Below, one piece after another: positions 8,172 to 17,856 of a stretch of DNA of 64,000 bases. The stretch lies in assembly GCF_900172275.1 (NCBI RefSeq), contig NZ_FWFT01000003.1, forward strand, positions 62,001 through 126,000. The letters run 5' to 3'. The notes under the pieces were generated by a model that saw only the letters and a list, made by a program, of their open reading frames with translations, did not search any database and had not been told where the DNA came from. The position numbers were made by a program, and so were the translations under genes. The DNA is from Pseudooctadecabacter jejudonensis (GTDB lineage: Bacteria > Pseudomonadota > Alphaproteobacteria > Rhodobacterales > Rhodobacteraceae). Position 1 is the stretch's first letter, and the number at the start of each line of letters is the position of its first letter.

Positions 8172-9061
8172 ACCAGATCGCGCCATCCATGTTCCGGCGC
8201 AAAACCGACCATTTTCTTTGCCTTATCAATGGCATAAAACGTGGTGTGTCCGCCCAAATCGCCCTTGACTGGCACACCTGCATAAAACGTCTCCGCCACC
8301 TCAACCGACGGCATCCCGACAGAGCTGTCTTCATTGGCCACGTTGAACACCTCATACCCCAGACCATCCGTCGCCAGACAGCAATTGACCATCTGGCCCA
8401 GATCCCGCGCATCGATGTAGGCAAAGATATTGCGCCGTCGCAAGGCGGGGTCCGCCACGAACGCCGGGAAATTCTGCACATATTCATGGGGTTCGATCAC
8501 ATTGTTGATCCGCAACCCATAGATATCCATCGCCCGTCCCGCCTGCGCCGCACGCGCCTGAAACGACCGCGCGGTGGCCTCATTGCAGACCTTGGACATG
8601 GCGTAACTGTCATGGGGGACTGTCGGATGATCCTCATCGACCGGCACATACGCGGGCTTCACCTCACCTTGGGCGAAACACACGCCGTAGGTTGTCTCGG
8701 ATGACGCGAAGATGACCTTCGGCACGCCAAGCTTGTACGCCGCCTCAATCACATTGTACGTGCTGGCAACATTGGCACGAAAACAGCTGCCATCATCCCC
8801 AATCATGACCCGCGGGACCGCCGCGAAATGCACGACCGCATCATAGGCGCGCGGCGCGTCCTCCATCTCATCGAAGTCCGCCCACTGGGTCATCGCCCCC
8901 ATAACCTGCCCCGGGTCGGTCAAATCAATCAACAACTCCGGCGTGTCCGGCAAACCACATGGCACCTGATCAATATTGACCACCGTGTGCCCCGCCGCCT
9001 GCAATTCCTGAATGGCATATCGCCCGGCCTTGCCACTGCCGCCTGTAAAGAAAACCCGCAT
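8168..9061 (-). CDS. NAD-dependent epimerase/dehydratase (extended SDR)
   Basis: 297-aa extended short-chain dehydrogenase. The cofactor motif is FTGGSGKAGRYAI at the N-terminus, followed by VVHFAAVPR, the catalytic Ser in FASSETTYG, and the Tyr/Lys pair in DSYAMSK. Such enzymes act on nucleotide sugars or other hydroxyl substrates; the exact reaction is unknown. It lies 3 bp downstream of the 2-oxoglutarate oxygenase gene in the same direction, so the two are probably co-transcribed. Confidence 0.85.
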   Translation of the reverse strand: MRVFFTGGSGKAGRYAIQELQAAGHTVVNIDQVPCGLPDTPELLIDLTDPGQVMGAMTQWADFDEMEDAPRAYDAVVHFAAVPRVMIGDDGSCFRANVASTYNVIEAAYKLGVPKVIFASSETTYGVCFAQGEVKPAYVPVDEDHPTVPHDSYAMSKVCNEATARSFQARAAQAGRAMDIYGLRINNVIEPHEYVQNFPAFVADPALRRRNIFAYIDARDLGQMVNCCLATDGLGYEVFNVANEDSSVGMPSVEVAETFYAGVPVKGDLGGHTTFYAIDKAKKMVGFAPEHGWRDLV

Positions 9062-9064
9062 ATC

Positions 9065-10000
9065 CTATGTCCCTGTGCTTTGAAATTTGCCCATCAAATA
9101 GGGCCCCGACAGCACCGGCGGATAGGTGTCTGACCCGTCCAGCGGTGCCACCTCAACCTCCCACCCCGGCTGATGAAAAAACGCCAACGATTTGCGCGCC
9201 GGTTGGTGCGGCTTGGCCACCACACGGTGCAGGGTGCTGACCCAAGCGTCCGATGTCCACCGCGCCATGAGATCGCCGATGTTGATGACAAACGTTCCCT
9301 CAGGTGCGGTCACATCGACCCAATCGCCGCCCTGTTGCACCTGCAATCCACCGCGGTCCGCCTGTGGCAATAGTATCGTCAACGTTCCGTAATCCGTGTG
9401 TGCGCCCGCGCGCTGCTGGTCTGCGTCGGCCACGGCGGCCGTGGCGGGATAGTGCAGCGCCCGCAGCGCCGAAATCGGATCTTTCACCGCGACGTTAAAC
9501 CTGTCTTCCGGCAGGCCCAAGGCAGCCGCAAACGCCCGCATAATGCGCGCGGCCAGATCCTCCATCGCGGTGTAATAGGCCGCCCACGCGGGGCGAAACC
9601 CCTCCAGATTGGGGAATGGGGTCGGCTGATAGCAAAACGCCAGCGCATCCGCGTGAACCTGATCAGGCACCGCCAAAGGCCCCCCATTAAAACTCTCTTT
9701 CAGATCGGGGGGCGTCTCAACACCTTTGGACGCAGCCAGGGCCTCCTTCAGTGGGCCGATCCAACCATAAGGCGCGCCCGGATGCGGTGGGGCCACGCGG
9801 GCCTTTTGGTCCGCGGGCTGGGCGAAAAACGCATGTGCGGCCTGCCAAATGCCATCAATCACAGCTTCCGGGACGCCGTGGCCTTCCAAAATAAGGAACC
9901 CGCTGTCGCGACAGATCGCATCAAGATCCGCCGCAGCCTGCGCGCGGGCCGCGCCATGGGCCGCCTCAAACGCAGCTAAATCGAATGTTGCCAAAGCCAT
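9065..10000 (-). CDS. 2-oxoglutarate/Fe(II) oxygenase, isopenicillin N synthase-like
   Basis: 311-aa non-heme iron oxygenase. The N-terminal DIOX_N region begins LATFDLAAFEAAHGAARAQ; the C-terminal double-stranded beta-helix has the iron ligands His and Asp in AGAHTDYGTLTILL, the distal His in STLHRVVAKP, and the cosubstrate Arg in PARKSLAFFHQP. It probably oxidises a small organic substrate using O2 and 2-oxoglutarate. It leads a two-gene unit with the epimerase. The substrate is unknown. Confidence 0.88.
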   Translation of the reverse strand: MALATFDLAAFEAAHGAARAQAAADLDAICRDSGFLILEGHGVPEAVIDGIWQAAHAFFAQPADQKARVAPPHPGAPYGWIGPLKEALAASKGVETPPDLKESFNGGPLAVPDQVHADALAFCYQPTPFPNLEGFRPAWAAYYTAMEDLAARIMRAFAAALGLPEDRFNVAVKDPISALRALHYPATAAVADADQQRAGAHTDYGTLTILLPQADRGGLQVQQGGDWVDVTAPEGTFVINIGDLMARWTSDAWVSTLHRVVAKPHQPARKSLAFFHQPGWEVEVAPLDGSDTYPPVLSGPYLMGKFQSTGT

Positions 10001-10114
10001 AGCCAGCCCCTTTCCGCAGCAAAGGATAGCGGTTATCCACAGCCGCGCAATGGGGCTTCATTCGTCCCCTGCCCCATGACATACTGTGCCAAACAAAAAC
10101 AACAGGCGCACCCC

Positions 10115-12079
10115 ATGTCAGACGATCTTCTCTCGGGCAAAACCAAATCCGCATCCGATTATGATGCCTCCTCCATCCAAGTGCTTGAGGATATGGAGCA
10201 TGTGCGCCTGCGCCCCGGCATGTATATCGGCGGCAAGGACGACCGCGCGTTGCACCACATGGTGGCCGAAATCGTCGACAATTCCATGGACGAGGCCGTC
10301 GCAGGCCACGCCACATGGATTGAGGTCGAGCTGCATGAAAACGGCCACGTCACCGTGCGCGACAATGGCCGTGGCATCCCCACGGATCCGCACCCCAAGG
10401 ACCCGTCAAAATCCGCGCTTGAGATCATTTTCTGCACCTTGAATGCGGGCGGCAAATTCTCGGGCGACAGCTACCAGACATCCGGCGGGTTGCATGGCGT
10501 GGGCTCATCCGTGGTGAACGCGCTGTCAGACCATTTGCGCGTCGAAGTGGCGCGCAACAAAGAACTGATGATGATGGAATTTTCGCGCGGCGTCCCGCAA
10601 GCGCCCTTGGCGAAGATTGGGGCGGCCCCCAACCGGCGTGGCACCTCTGTCACGTTCCATCCGGATGCCGAAATCTTCGGCTCGCTGAAACTTAAACCCG
10701 CGCGGCTGTTCAAGATGGCACGGTCCAAGGCCTATCTGTTCTCCGGCGTCGAGATCCGTTGGAAAACGGGCATCAACGACGGCGAAACCCCGACAGAGGC
10801 GACGTTCAAATTCCCCGGCGGTCTGGCCGATTACCTCTCTGAGACCCTTGAGGGGGCCACCACCTATTCCGAAAAACCTTTCGCTGGCACCGTCGATTTC
10901 ACTGAGAAATTCCAGGTTCCGGGCAAGGTTGAATGGGCCATCAACTGGACGCCCACGCGCGACGGCTTCATCCAATCCTACTGTAACACCGTCCCCACGC
11001 CTGAAGGCGGCACCCATGAAGCGGGCTTTTGGGCCGCTGTCCTGAAAGGCATCAAGGCCTATGGCGAACGGGTGAACAACAAAAAAGCGGGCATGATCAC
11101 CCGTGAAGACCTGACGACAGGTGCAGGCGCCTTGGTCTCCTGTTTTATCCGTGACCCCGAATTTGTAGGCCAGACGAAAGACCGGCTGGCCACAACGGAC
11201 GCCCAACGTATGGTCAATCTGGCCGTGGCCGACCATTTCGACAACTGGCTGGCGGCGGACACGAAATCTGCGGGTGCGATCCTCGACTTTTTGGTGCTGC
11301 GCGCCGAAGAACGGATGCGCCGCAAGCAAGAAAAAGAAACCGCCCGCAAAACGGCGACCAAAAAGCTGCGCTTGCCGGGCAAGCTGGTCGATTGTTCGGC
11401 CACGTCACGGGACGGAACCGAGCTGTTTATTGTCGAAGGCGACAGCGCCGGAGGCTCCGCCAAAATGGCGCGTGACCGCAAAACGCAGGCCTTGTTGCCA
11501 CTGCGGGGCAAAATTCTGAACGTGCTGGGGGCGGCCTCCTCTAAATTGGGATCCAATGCGGAAATCAACGACCTGACGCAGGCGTTGGGCGTGGGCTTGG
11601 GCGCGAAATTCAACGTAGATGACCTGCGTTACGACAAGGTCATCATCATGACCGACGCCGACGTGGACGGCGCCCACATCGCGGCCCTGCTGATGACATT
11701 CTTCTTCAGCCAGATGCGCCCGATGATCGACGCAGGCCACCTTTATCTGGCCTGCCCGCCCCTGTTCCGCGTCACCCAAGGCGCGCGCCGGGTCTATTGT
11801 CTTGATGAAGCCGAAAAGAACGAGGCACTGGCCAAAGGTCTGGGCGGAAACGGCAAAATGGACGTCAGCCGTTTCAAGGGCTTGGGGGAGATGGACGCCA
11901 AGGACCTCAAAGAAACCACCATGGACCCCGCGTCCCGCAAACTCATCCGCGTCAGCATCGACGAAGATGAACCCGGAGAGACCGGCGATTTGGTGGAACG
12001 CCTGATGGGCAAGAAACCTGAAATGCGGTTCCAGTATATTCAGGAAAATGCGCGGTTCGTTGAGGAGTTGGATGTTTAG
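10115..12079 (+). CDS. parE: DNA topoisomerase IV subunit B
   Basis: 654-aa ATPase subunit that, with ParC, unlinks daughter chromosomes. The GHKL ATPase motifs are EIVDNSMDEA, RDNGRGIPTD (about 82-91) and GGLHGVGSSVVNALS (about 124-138). The TOPRIM domain carries EGDSAGGSAKMARDRKT and TDADVDGAHI. The length and absence of the long GyrB insert favour ParE over GyrB. The start at 10115 (MSDDLLSG) is preferred to an upstream ATG at 10076. Its last codons overlap the start of the next gene by 8 bp. Confidence 0.95.
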   Translation: MSDDLLSGKTKSASDYDASSIQVLEDMEHVRLRPGMYIGGKDDRALHHMVAEIVDNSMDEAVAGHATWIEVELHENGHVTVRDNGRGIPTDPHPKDPSKSALEIIFCTLNAGGKFSGDSYQTSGGLHGVGSSVVNALSDHLRVEVARNKELMMMEFSRGVPQAPLAKIGAAPNRRGTSVTFHPDAEIFGSLKLKPARLFKMARSKAYLFSGVEIRWKTGINDGETPTEATFKFPGGLADYLSETLEGATTYSEKPFAGTVDFTEKFQVPGKVEWAINWTPTRDGFIQSYCNTVPTPEGGTHEAGFWAAVLKGIKAYGERVNNKKAGMITREDLTTGAGALVSCFIRDPEFVGQTKDRLATTDAQRMVNLAVADHFDNWLAADTKSAGAILDFLVLRAEERMRRKQEKETARKTATKKLRLPGKLVDCSATSRDGTELFIVEGDSAGGSAKMARDRKTQALLPLRGKILNVLGAASSKLGSNAEINDLTQALGVGLGAKFNVDDLRYDKVIIMTDADVDGAHIAALLMTFFFSQMRPMIDAGHLYLACPPLFRVTQGARRVYCLDEAEKNEALAKGLGGNGKMDVSRFKGLGEMDAKDLKETTMDPASRKLIRVSIDEDEPGETGDLVERLMGKKPEMRFQYIQENARFVEELDV

Positions 12080-12761
12080 GAATTGGGGTTACGGCCATTG
12101 GGGTTTGCTTGCCTCTTGTTGCTATGTAGCTGTTGTTTCGTCGATTGTTTCTTGGAGATGGGAGGCATTCAAGCTCCTCGAGCCAAATGCTTGGGGGGAC
12201 TTCCTAGCCGGGGCTTTTGGGCCGCTTGCATTGGCATGGGTCGTTCTCGGATTTTTCCAGCAAGGTCGGGAACTCAAAAACAGTGTTGAAACGCTGAAAC
12301 TGCAAGCTGAAGAATTGGCGAACTCGGTGAAGCAGCAGCAAGAACTCGTCGCCGTTTCTAGAGAAGCAATCGCATTCGAAATCGACAAGTATAACAGTGA
12401 GAATGAAAAAAGCTCTCAGTCTATGATCCCTTCTCTAGAGATAAAGATTGTGGGCACCGGGAATTCTTTAGCGATTGGGGGTACTCCTGAAATTGTAAAT
12501 AGTGGAGGGGATGCATACGATCTTGAAATCAATGGTTATTCGAAACAGGGGAGCGTTGGTGTCTTCCGAAATGGAATTTCTGTCCTTAGAAGCGGAGAAA
12601 CCAAACGGGCCGACTCGATTTTGGAATTCAATTCAAATGGCCTAGTCGATTTCACTGTATTTTGCCGCGATCGATCTGGCACGCAACATTGCTTTAGCAG
12701 GAAACTTACAGCTTTAAATATTGGACAACAATTGCGCCTCCAAAGAACTGATAGCTCTTAA
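12072..12761 (+). CDS. Membrane-anchored coiled-coil protein, unknown function
   Basis: 229-aa protein, AT-richer than its neighbours. It has two membrane segments (about 8-30 and 45-65, the second in DFLAGAFGPLALAWVVLGFF), then a coiled coil of about 45 residues (LKLQAEELANSVKQQQELV), then a C-terminal beta-rich domain from about 115. Similar two-helix plus coiled-coil proteins, often starting a repeat NDWGDFLAG-like, occur as accessory hypothetical genes. The ATG at 12072 overlaps the parE stop and has GAGGAG five bases upstream. Base composition and placement suggest an acquired gene. Function not recognised. Confidence 0.75.
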   Translation: MFRNWGYGHWGLLASCCYVAVVSSIVSWRWEAFKLLEPNAWGDFLAGAFGPLALAWVVLGFFQQGRELKNSVETLKLQAEELANSVKQQQELVAVSREAIAFEIDKYNSENEKSSQSMIPSLEIKIVGTGNSLAIGGTPEIVNSGGDAYDLEINGYSKQGSVGVFRNGISVLRSGETKRADSILEFNSNGLVDFTVFCRDRSGTQHCFSRKLTALNIGQQLRLQRTDSS

Positions 12762-12870
12762 CTTTCTTGAGCTCTAACGCCCGCCCCGTAGGGGCAGTTC
12801 GGACGCTGCTCAATCTTTGATTTGCCAAGGTCGGCCCAGACCAAACCGCACGTCCTTGCCACATTCCCTG

Positions 12871-12910
12871 CCATACGCGAGCCATACGTTTGCCATACGC
12901 AAACCATACG
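12871..12910. repeat. Four CCATACG repeats with exact 11-bp period
   Basis: CCATACG occurs at 12871, 12882, 12893 and 12904, each followed by four variable bases, giving a perfect 11-bp phase close to one helical turn. The block sits about 43 bp upstream of the lipoprotein start at 12953. Tandem 7+4 direct repeats are how OmpR/PhoB-type regulators bind, but CCATACG is not a consensus I recognise. It could also be a simple minisatellite. Confidence 0.6.
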
Positions 12911-12952
12911 CCGCTCTTTCCCTTTTCGGTCCGGCGTCATACCCTCCAAACC

Positions 12953-13627
12953 ATGCGCCTTCTCCTCCTCTTTCTTCTCCTTGCAGGTTGCTCCCGTGGA
13001 CTGACTGACAGTGAACGCCTGTTGAGCGGGCAGATCATGGGAGATACCCTCAACACCGCCGAAATTCGCCTGCTTGAGGTGCCCATCGGCAACGTCACCC
13101 GCACCTACGCCGCCCGCCCCCAAACCACCTGCCGTGAGAAAATCGCGCCGCCGCCCAGTGGCCCGACCATTCAGACCCGCACGGCGGGTGCCGTCGCGTG
13201 GACCCATGTGCTGACCAACCCAGACTGGACGATTCCCGACTACGCCGACGGCTATCCGGAGCGGATCAATCTGGTCGCGGCGATGTTCTTTGCCCATGAA
13301 ATGGTACATGTCTGGCAATGGCAAAACCGCGATGTGACGGGCTATTCACCACTCAAAGGGCTGGCAGAACACCGCCCTGGTGTGGACCCCTACCTCTTTG
13401 ATCCTGCGGCACATATCCGTTTCCTCGATATGGGGTATGAACAACAGGCCGCGCTGGTGGAGGAGTTTATCTGCTGCCGCACCTTGGCACCTGAGGGCGC
13501 ACGGACCGAAAGGCTTTACGATGTCCTTTCCGCTGTGATGCCGGTGCAGCATCCAACGCAAACGCCAAGGCCTGCTGAGGTCCTTGGCGTCTATGAGAAT
13601 GCAAATGTGGGTGGCATCTGCGACTGA
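12953..13627 (+). CDS. Lipoprotein with HEXXH zinc-protease motif
   Basis: 224-aa predicted lipoprotein: a very short signal peptide (MRLLLLFLLLAGC) with lipobox LAGC and acylated Cys13. The motif HEMVH at 115-119 in AAMFFAHEMVHVWQWQNR is a zinc-peptidase signature of the DUF4157-like kind, and a possible third ligand Glu lies in GYEQQAALVEE. Residues 197-198 onward are unremarkable. It probably acts in the periplasm or at the outer membrane; whether it is an active protease is not known. The start is the only ATG that gives a signal peptide. Confidence 0.75.
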   Translation: MRLLLLFLLLAGCSRGLTDSERLLSGQIMGDTLNTAEIRLLEVPIGNVTRTYAARPQTTCREKIAPPPSGPTIQTRTAGAVAWTHVLTNPDWTIPDYADGYPERINLVAAMFFAHEMVHVWQWQNRDVTGYSPLKGLAEHRPGVDPYLFDPAAHIRFLDMGYEQQAALVEEFICCRTLAPEGARTERLYDVLSAVMPVQHPTQTPRPAEVLGVYENANVGGICD

Positions 13628-13645
13628 TCGCAGACACCATCAGAG

Positions 13646-14287
13646 TCAGCGCACGGCGAGGTTGCTGACCTGCGCGCGAATGCTGGATCCGGTATCGTCG
13701 CTGTCCGCAGACACGGCGATCCCAACCAGTGCACCAGGCTGACCCCCAAAGGCAGAGGCGAAATCGGACGCCAGATTGACGCTTTCAGAATGGTTGCCCG
13801 TGCCCGCCGACCGCAGGATCACATTGGCCCCTTGGCCCGGCGCGTAAGGCGATTGCTGGATCGATCCGCGCGAATGGTTCCCGCCCCAAACATACTGCAA
13901 AATCCGAACGTTCGGGTTGCCGTTCAGCTGTCGGATGTTGGCGCCTTCCATGTTGGCGGCGTCGGCCTCTGGCAGGAAGACAAAGTAGACGGAAATGTTG
14001 CGATCGTCCCCGCCTTTGCGGCGCAGATCTGTGGCGGGCACCGACTGGCTGACGCCCCAAGACCAAGACGCAGCCGTCGCGCCCCAATCGGACCGGCTCG
14101 TGCGTGTCCACGCAAGCGACACAGCCCCATCGGACGCGATGGACATCGAATTGCCGTTGAAGCTGTAGTCGTTGGAATTGAAAATCTGCAGCCGCTGTTC
14201 GGACCAGTTTCCCCCAAAGGAAATGGGGCCAGACACAGCGGTAGAGGCCACAACGGCCAACGGCAAAGCAAGGGAGAGGATACGCAT
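13646..14287 (-). CDS. DUF3047 family exported protein
   Basis: 213-aa protein with a cleavable signal peptide (MRILSLALPLAVVASTAVSG). The body matches DUF3047: ISFGGNWSEQRLQIF, then SLAWTRTSRS, ASWSWGVSQSVPATDLRRKGGDDRNISVYFVF and LQYVWGG. Function unknown; DUF3047 has a jelly-roll-like predicted fold. The ATG at 14287 with AAAGG upstream is preferred; an alternative ATG at 14302 adds five residues. Convergent with the zinc-lipoprotein gene. Confidence 0.82.
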   Translation of the reverse strand: MRILSLALPLAVVASTAVSGPISFGGNWSEQRLQIFNSNDYSFNGNSMSIASDGAVSLAWTRTSRSDWGATAASWSWGVSQSVPATDLRRKGGDDRNISVYFVFLPEADAANMEGANIRQLNGNPNVRILQYVWGGNHSRGSIQQSPYAPGQGANVILRSAGTGNHSESVNLASDFASAFGGQPGALVGIAVSADSDDTGSSIRAQVSNLAVR

Positions 14288-14370
14288 GAAGAAACCTTTC
14301 ATTCAGATGGGTGCAACTTGTCCAAAGCCACGTGACACCTCAATCAAAGGTTTCAGATTTCACAAGAATG

Positions 14371-15330
14371 TTAAGACTTCGTCAGGGTGCAGCAGGCCGC
14401 CCACAGGGCATCTGGCACATCAATCTCGCCCAAAGGCTGGCGGTTTTGGCCCGGTATGCGCGCGCCCTCTTGTGCGGCCACGGCCTCTGCCACGCGGGTC
14501 AAACGGGCTGCGAAATCGGCGCTGGGTTCCATCAAAATATAGAACTGGCCCAGATCGTGCGGCTTTCCATCGGGCAATTTCAATCCGCTGACGTCCAATG
14601 AGTTGACAGAGCCCGTCATACCCGCGGCCAGAACCTCGGCCATCAGGCCGAACCCCCAGCCCTTGTACCCGCCCGCCGAGACCAAAGCACCTTTCAACGC
14701 GGCCTCTGGGTCTGTGGTGGGGGCGCCGTTCGCCTCGACCGCCCAGCCGAGGGGGATGTCTTCACCGGCGGCTTTGGCCATCGTAATCTTGCCCAGCGCC
14801 ACAGCGGAGGTCGAAAAATCCCAGTGCATGCCCCCATCCGGCACGGACATGGCGATGGGGTTGGTGCCGATGACAGCGCTGTTGCCACCGGGCGGGGCAA
14901 CCACGGGGGACGCGTTGGTGAACCCGATGCCGACAAGCCCTGCCTGCGCGATCTGTTCGGTAAAAAAGCCAAGCGATGTGCAGGTGTGCGCATGCGCCAC
15001 CGCAAGGGTCGCGACACCGTTTTCTTTTGCCGCTTCAATGGCTTGCGGCAGTCCACGACTGAACGCAGGTTGCGCAAAGCCAAAGCGCGCGTCGGCGATG
15101 ACAGTGCCCGGTTTGGGGCGTGTCACGACCGGGTCTACCTGCCCATCCACACGGCCAGACGCCAGTTGCGTGCAATAGCTTTCCAGATAATACAGCCCGC
15201 AGATGACGTTGCCGAAGGCCTCGGCGCGCGCCACTGCGCGGGCCACCTCCCCCGCCTGCCAATCCGCCGCGCCATGGGCGATCATGGCACGTTTCGCGAT
15301 ATCCTCGATCTCTGAGACAAAGACTTTCAT
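14371..15330 (-). CDS. Ldh family (malate/L-lactate dehydrogenase type) oxidoreductase
   Basis: 319-aa NAD(P)-dependent enzyme of the LDH2/MDH2 family, which is unrelated to classical lactate dehydrogenases and includes sulfolactate, ureidoglycolate and piperideine-2-carboxylate reductases. Seen: [13 protein letters not shown], the conserved [18 protein letters not shown] region, [11 protein letters not shown] and [15 protein letters not shown]. Substrate not determinable. Its ATG overlaps the lolD stop by 4 bp (ATGA), so it is the last gene of a lolC-lolD-ldh unit, which is an unexpected partner for a lipoprotein exporter. Confidence 0.88.
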   Translation of the reverse strand: MKVFVSEIEDIAKRAMIAHGAADWQAGEVARAVARAEAFGNVICGLYYLESYCTQLASGRVDGQVDPVVTRPKPGTVIADARFGFAQPAFSRGLPQAIEAAKENGVATLAVAHAHTCTSLGFFTEQIAQAGLVGIGFTNASPVVAPPGGNSAVIGTNPIAMSVPDGGMHWDFSTSAVALGKITMAKAAGEDIPLGWAVEANGAPTTDPEAALKGALVSAGGYKGWGFGLMAEVLAAGMTGSVNSLDVSGLKLPDGKPHDLGQFYILMEPSADFAARLTRVAEAVAAQEGARIPGQNRQPLGEIDVPDALWAACCTLTKS

Positions 15331-16046
15331 TCGGTCATTCCTTCGCTAAGGCGGCCCTGATCCAGCCGCACGGCGCGGTCCATCCGCGCGGCCAATTCAA
15401 GATTATGGGTGGCAATCAGGGCCGACAGACCCGAGGCGCGGACAAGGTCCATCAGCGCCCCGAACACGCGGTCCGATGTGGCGGGATCAAGGTTGCCCGT
15501 GGGCTCATCCGCCAGCAGCAATTTGGGGCGGTTGGCCTGTGCACGGCAGAATGCGACCCGCTGTTGTTCGCCGCCCGACAGGGCCGCGGGGCGGTGGCTC
15601 GCGCGGTCCGCCACACCAACGCGGGCCAGCAGATCCATCCCGTGCGCTTCAGCGTCAGACTGGGCAATGCCATTTGCCAGCTGCGGCAACACAATGTTTT
15701 CCAGCGCCGAAAACTCGGGCAGCAAATGGTGGAACTGATAGATAAAGCCCACATCGTTGCGCCGTGCGGCGGTGCGTTTGCGATCGCCTAGGTTTGTAAA
15801 ATCCTCGCCCCCGATCGACACCGTTCCAGTATCGGGCGTGTCGAGAAGGCCCGCAATGTGCAGCAATGTGGATTTACCCGCGCCCGAGGGCGCGACCAAA
15901 GCCACAACCTCGCCCTGACCGACCTGCAAAGACACATCATGCAAGACCTTCACTTCGTTCGGCTTTCCAACGTTGTAGGCCTTGGCAATTTTGTCGAGTT
16001 TCAGGGTCACATCATTCATTTCGGCCCCAGGGGATGCTTTATTCAT
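15327..16046 (-). CDS. lolD: Lipoprotein-releasing ABC transporter ATPase
   Basis: 239-aa ATPase that drives release of outer-membrane lipoproteins from the inner membrane to LolA. Walker A is APSGAGKST, the signature is [11 protein letters not shown], Walker B is [15 protein letters not shown], and the switch His is in IATHNLELA. The start ATG at 16046 lies inside the end of the permease gene (8-bp overlap), indicating coupling. A second possible start is nine codons on ([10 protein letters not shown]). LolD-type ATPases closely resemble MacB-type ones; the LolC neighbour settles the role. Confidence 0.92.
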   Translation of the reverse strand: MNKASPGAEMNDVTLKLDKIAKAYNVGKPNEVKVLHDVSLQVGQGEVVALVAPSGAGKSTLLHIAGLLDTPDTGTVSIGGEDFTNLGDRKRTAARRNDVGFIYQFHHLLPEFSALENIVLPQLANGIAQSDAEAHGMDLLARVGVADRASHRPAALSGGEQQRVAFCRAQANRPKLLLADEPTGNLDPATSDRVFGALMDLVRASGLSALIATHNLELAARMDRAVRLDQGRLSEGMTE

Positions 16047-17370
16047 AACGCAGCGCCTCAACTGGGTTCATCCGCGCGGCACGACGGGCGGGGAAGATCG
16101 TGATGATCCACGACAAAGACAACGACAGGCCGATGGCCAGCAACACATCCTCAAGCTCCAATTTCGACGGGATGTCATAGATGCCCCGAATGGAGGGATC
16201 CCAAACACCGCCCCCCGCGATATAATTCACAGCCGCAAAAATCGTGTCGATGTAGATGGCAAAAAGACAGCCCAGGATCACTCCAAAGATCGTGCCAACC
16301 GTGCCCAGCCCTGCACCGCAAATGAAGAAAATCCGCATGACCGACCCTTCAGACAGGCCCATGGTGCGCAGGATGCCGATATCACTGCCCTTGTTTTTCA
16401 CCAGCATGATCAGACCACTGATGATGTTCATGGATGCAATCAGCACCAGAATAGCCATGATGATGAACATCACATTGTCTTCGACCGTCAGGGCACGCAG
16501 ATAGGCGCCTTCGTTGTCTTTCCACGAATACAGGAAACTTTCCGGGCCAAGGGTGCGGTAGATCGGTGTAATCCACTCCTCAACACGGTCGGGGTCTTCG
16601 ACGTAGATCTCAATCTCGTCATGGACGCCATCGCGGCTGAAAAATGATTGTGCGTCCTCAAGCGGCAGATAAATACGACTGATATCAGTGATATAGCGTC
16701 CAGTTTGAAAGACATAGACCACATCAAACGTCTGGCGACGGGGGGATCTGCCGCCTGCCGTCTGCACGCCAGTCGCTGACAGCAGGCTGACACGGTCGCC
16801 CACCTGCGCGCCCAGATTGCGTGCCACACCAGAGCCCAGCGCGATCCCGCCACCCGCCTCTCGCACGCCGAAATCGTCCAACGATCCTTGGCTGCTTTGC
16901 GGGCTACGGACCAGCGGCACGTCCATCAAATCGGCCGTAGAAATGCCGTAGACCTGCACAAAGGACGACCGATCCGCGACAGTGGCCAGCCCTTCGCCGC
17001 GCACGATAGGGGCGGCACGGGTCACACCATCGATGCTGCGCAAATCCGCCGCGAGGGCATCAGCGTCCTGAAGCGTGTCAACGCGGCGTGTGACGTCGAC
17101 AGATTGATCGCCTTGCGTCACCGTCACCGTTTCCATGTAGTTCTGACGCAAGGTCAGATGGGCGTTGGCCCCGACAATTGTATCGACAAAATCCGCCCTG
17201 AACCCAGACCGCACCGCCAGCACGGCGATCAACGCGAACACAGCCAGCGTCACGCCGACCAGCGAAATCCATGTCATCACACTGACGCCACCGGTCTCAC
17301 GTTTGGCGCGAATATAGCGCCATGCGATCATCCATTCGAATTTTGAAAAGGGCGCTGTTTTGCCAGCCAT
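16039..17370 (-). CDS. lolC: Lipoprotein-releasing ABC transporter permease LolC/LolE
   Basis: 443-aa inner-membrane permease. Membrane helix 1 at about 28-50 follows the typical N-terminus [21 protein letters not shown]; a large periplasmic MacB-like domain spans about 55-285; three helices follow, ending in the FtsX domain ([40 protein letters not shown]). A single permease gene implies a LolFD-type complex in which one hybrid subunit replaces LolC and LolE, as is usual in alphaproteobacteria. It leads lolC-lolD-ldh. Confidence 0.93.
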   Translation of the reverse strand: MAGKTAPFSKFEWMIAWRYIRAKRETGGVSVMTWISLVGVTLAVFALIAVLAVRSGFRADFVDTIVGANAHLTLRQNYMETVTVTQGDQSVDVTRRVDTLQDADALAADLRSIDGVTRAAPIVRGEGLATVADRSSFVQVYGISTADLMDVPLVRSPQSSQGSLDDFGVREAGGGIALGSGVARNLGAQVGDRVSLLSATGVQTAGGRSPRRQTFDVVYVFQTGRYITDISRIYLPLEDAQSFFSRDGVHDEIEIYVEDPDRVEEWITPIYRTLGPESFLYSWKDNEGAYLRALTVEDNVMFIIMAILVLIASMNIISGLIMLVKNKGSDIGILRTMGLSEGSVMRIFFICGAGLGTVGTIFGVILGCLFAIYIDTIFAAVNYIAGGGVWDPSIRGIYDIPSKLELEDVLLAIGLSLSLSWIITIFPARRAARMNPVEALRYE

Positions 17371-17469
17371 ACTGCAATGCCTCTTGTGGTGTGGCGTAGC
17401 TAACGGGGCAAGGGCCGCAACGTCAATGGGGGGCGCTTGTCGCAGCGGTGTCTGGCCGAACGGGCCGCA

Positions 17470-17856
17470 TCACGCCGGGGATGCGATCCACCAGATGTTG
17501 CCGCACGGATCGGTTACGCCCGCCATGCGTTCCCCGTGGGGCCGGGTGTTGGGTGCCATCGACACTTTGGCGCCAGCATTGACCGCACGGGCAAGTGTGG
17601 CCTCTACGTTCGCGACCCGCAGATGCATCTGCGATACGTTGGCCGGATAAGCCTCGTTCGCGGTGTTCACCATGATCAAAGACGTGCCAATCCGTGCGCG
17701 GGCATGCGGCACACGGCCGTCTGCATAGCGATCGTCTTTGACCATCTGGGCGTCAAACACCGTTTGGATAAACCCCAAAAACAGGTCCGCGTCCTCGACC
17801 GTGAAATACGGTGTCACAGGAGAGCCAAGGGCTGCGTCGCCCTCGCGGTCAGCCAT
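17470..17856 (-). CDS. VOC family (glyoxalase-like) protein
   Basis: 128-aa protein of the vicinal oxygen chelate fold, PhnB-like. It reads [34 protein letters not shown] and FGAGWIA-type ending [11 protein letters not shown]. Such proteins bind metals and small electrophiles, but the substrate is unknown. The ATG at 17856 overlaps the proS stop by 8 bp, so it is translated from the proS message; an upstream in-frame start at 17931 would extend into proS. Confidence 0.8.
   Translation of the reverse strand: MADREGDAALGSPVTPYFTVEDADLFLGFIQTVFDAQMVKDDRYADGRVPHARARIGTSLIMVNTANEAYPANVSQMHLRVANVEATLARAVNAGAKVSMAPNTRPHGERMAGVTDPCGNIWWIASPA

Noticed and set aside
12758-13324. 188-aa minus-strand ORF across the CCATACG block
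   Set aside because: Opposite to the lipoprotein gene; lacks a ribosome site, and its repeated residues come from the DNA repeat.
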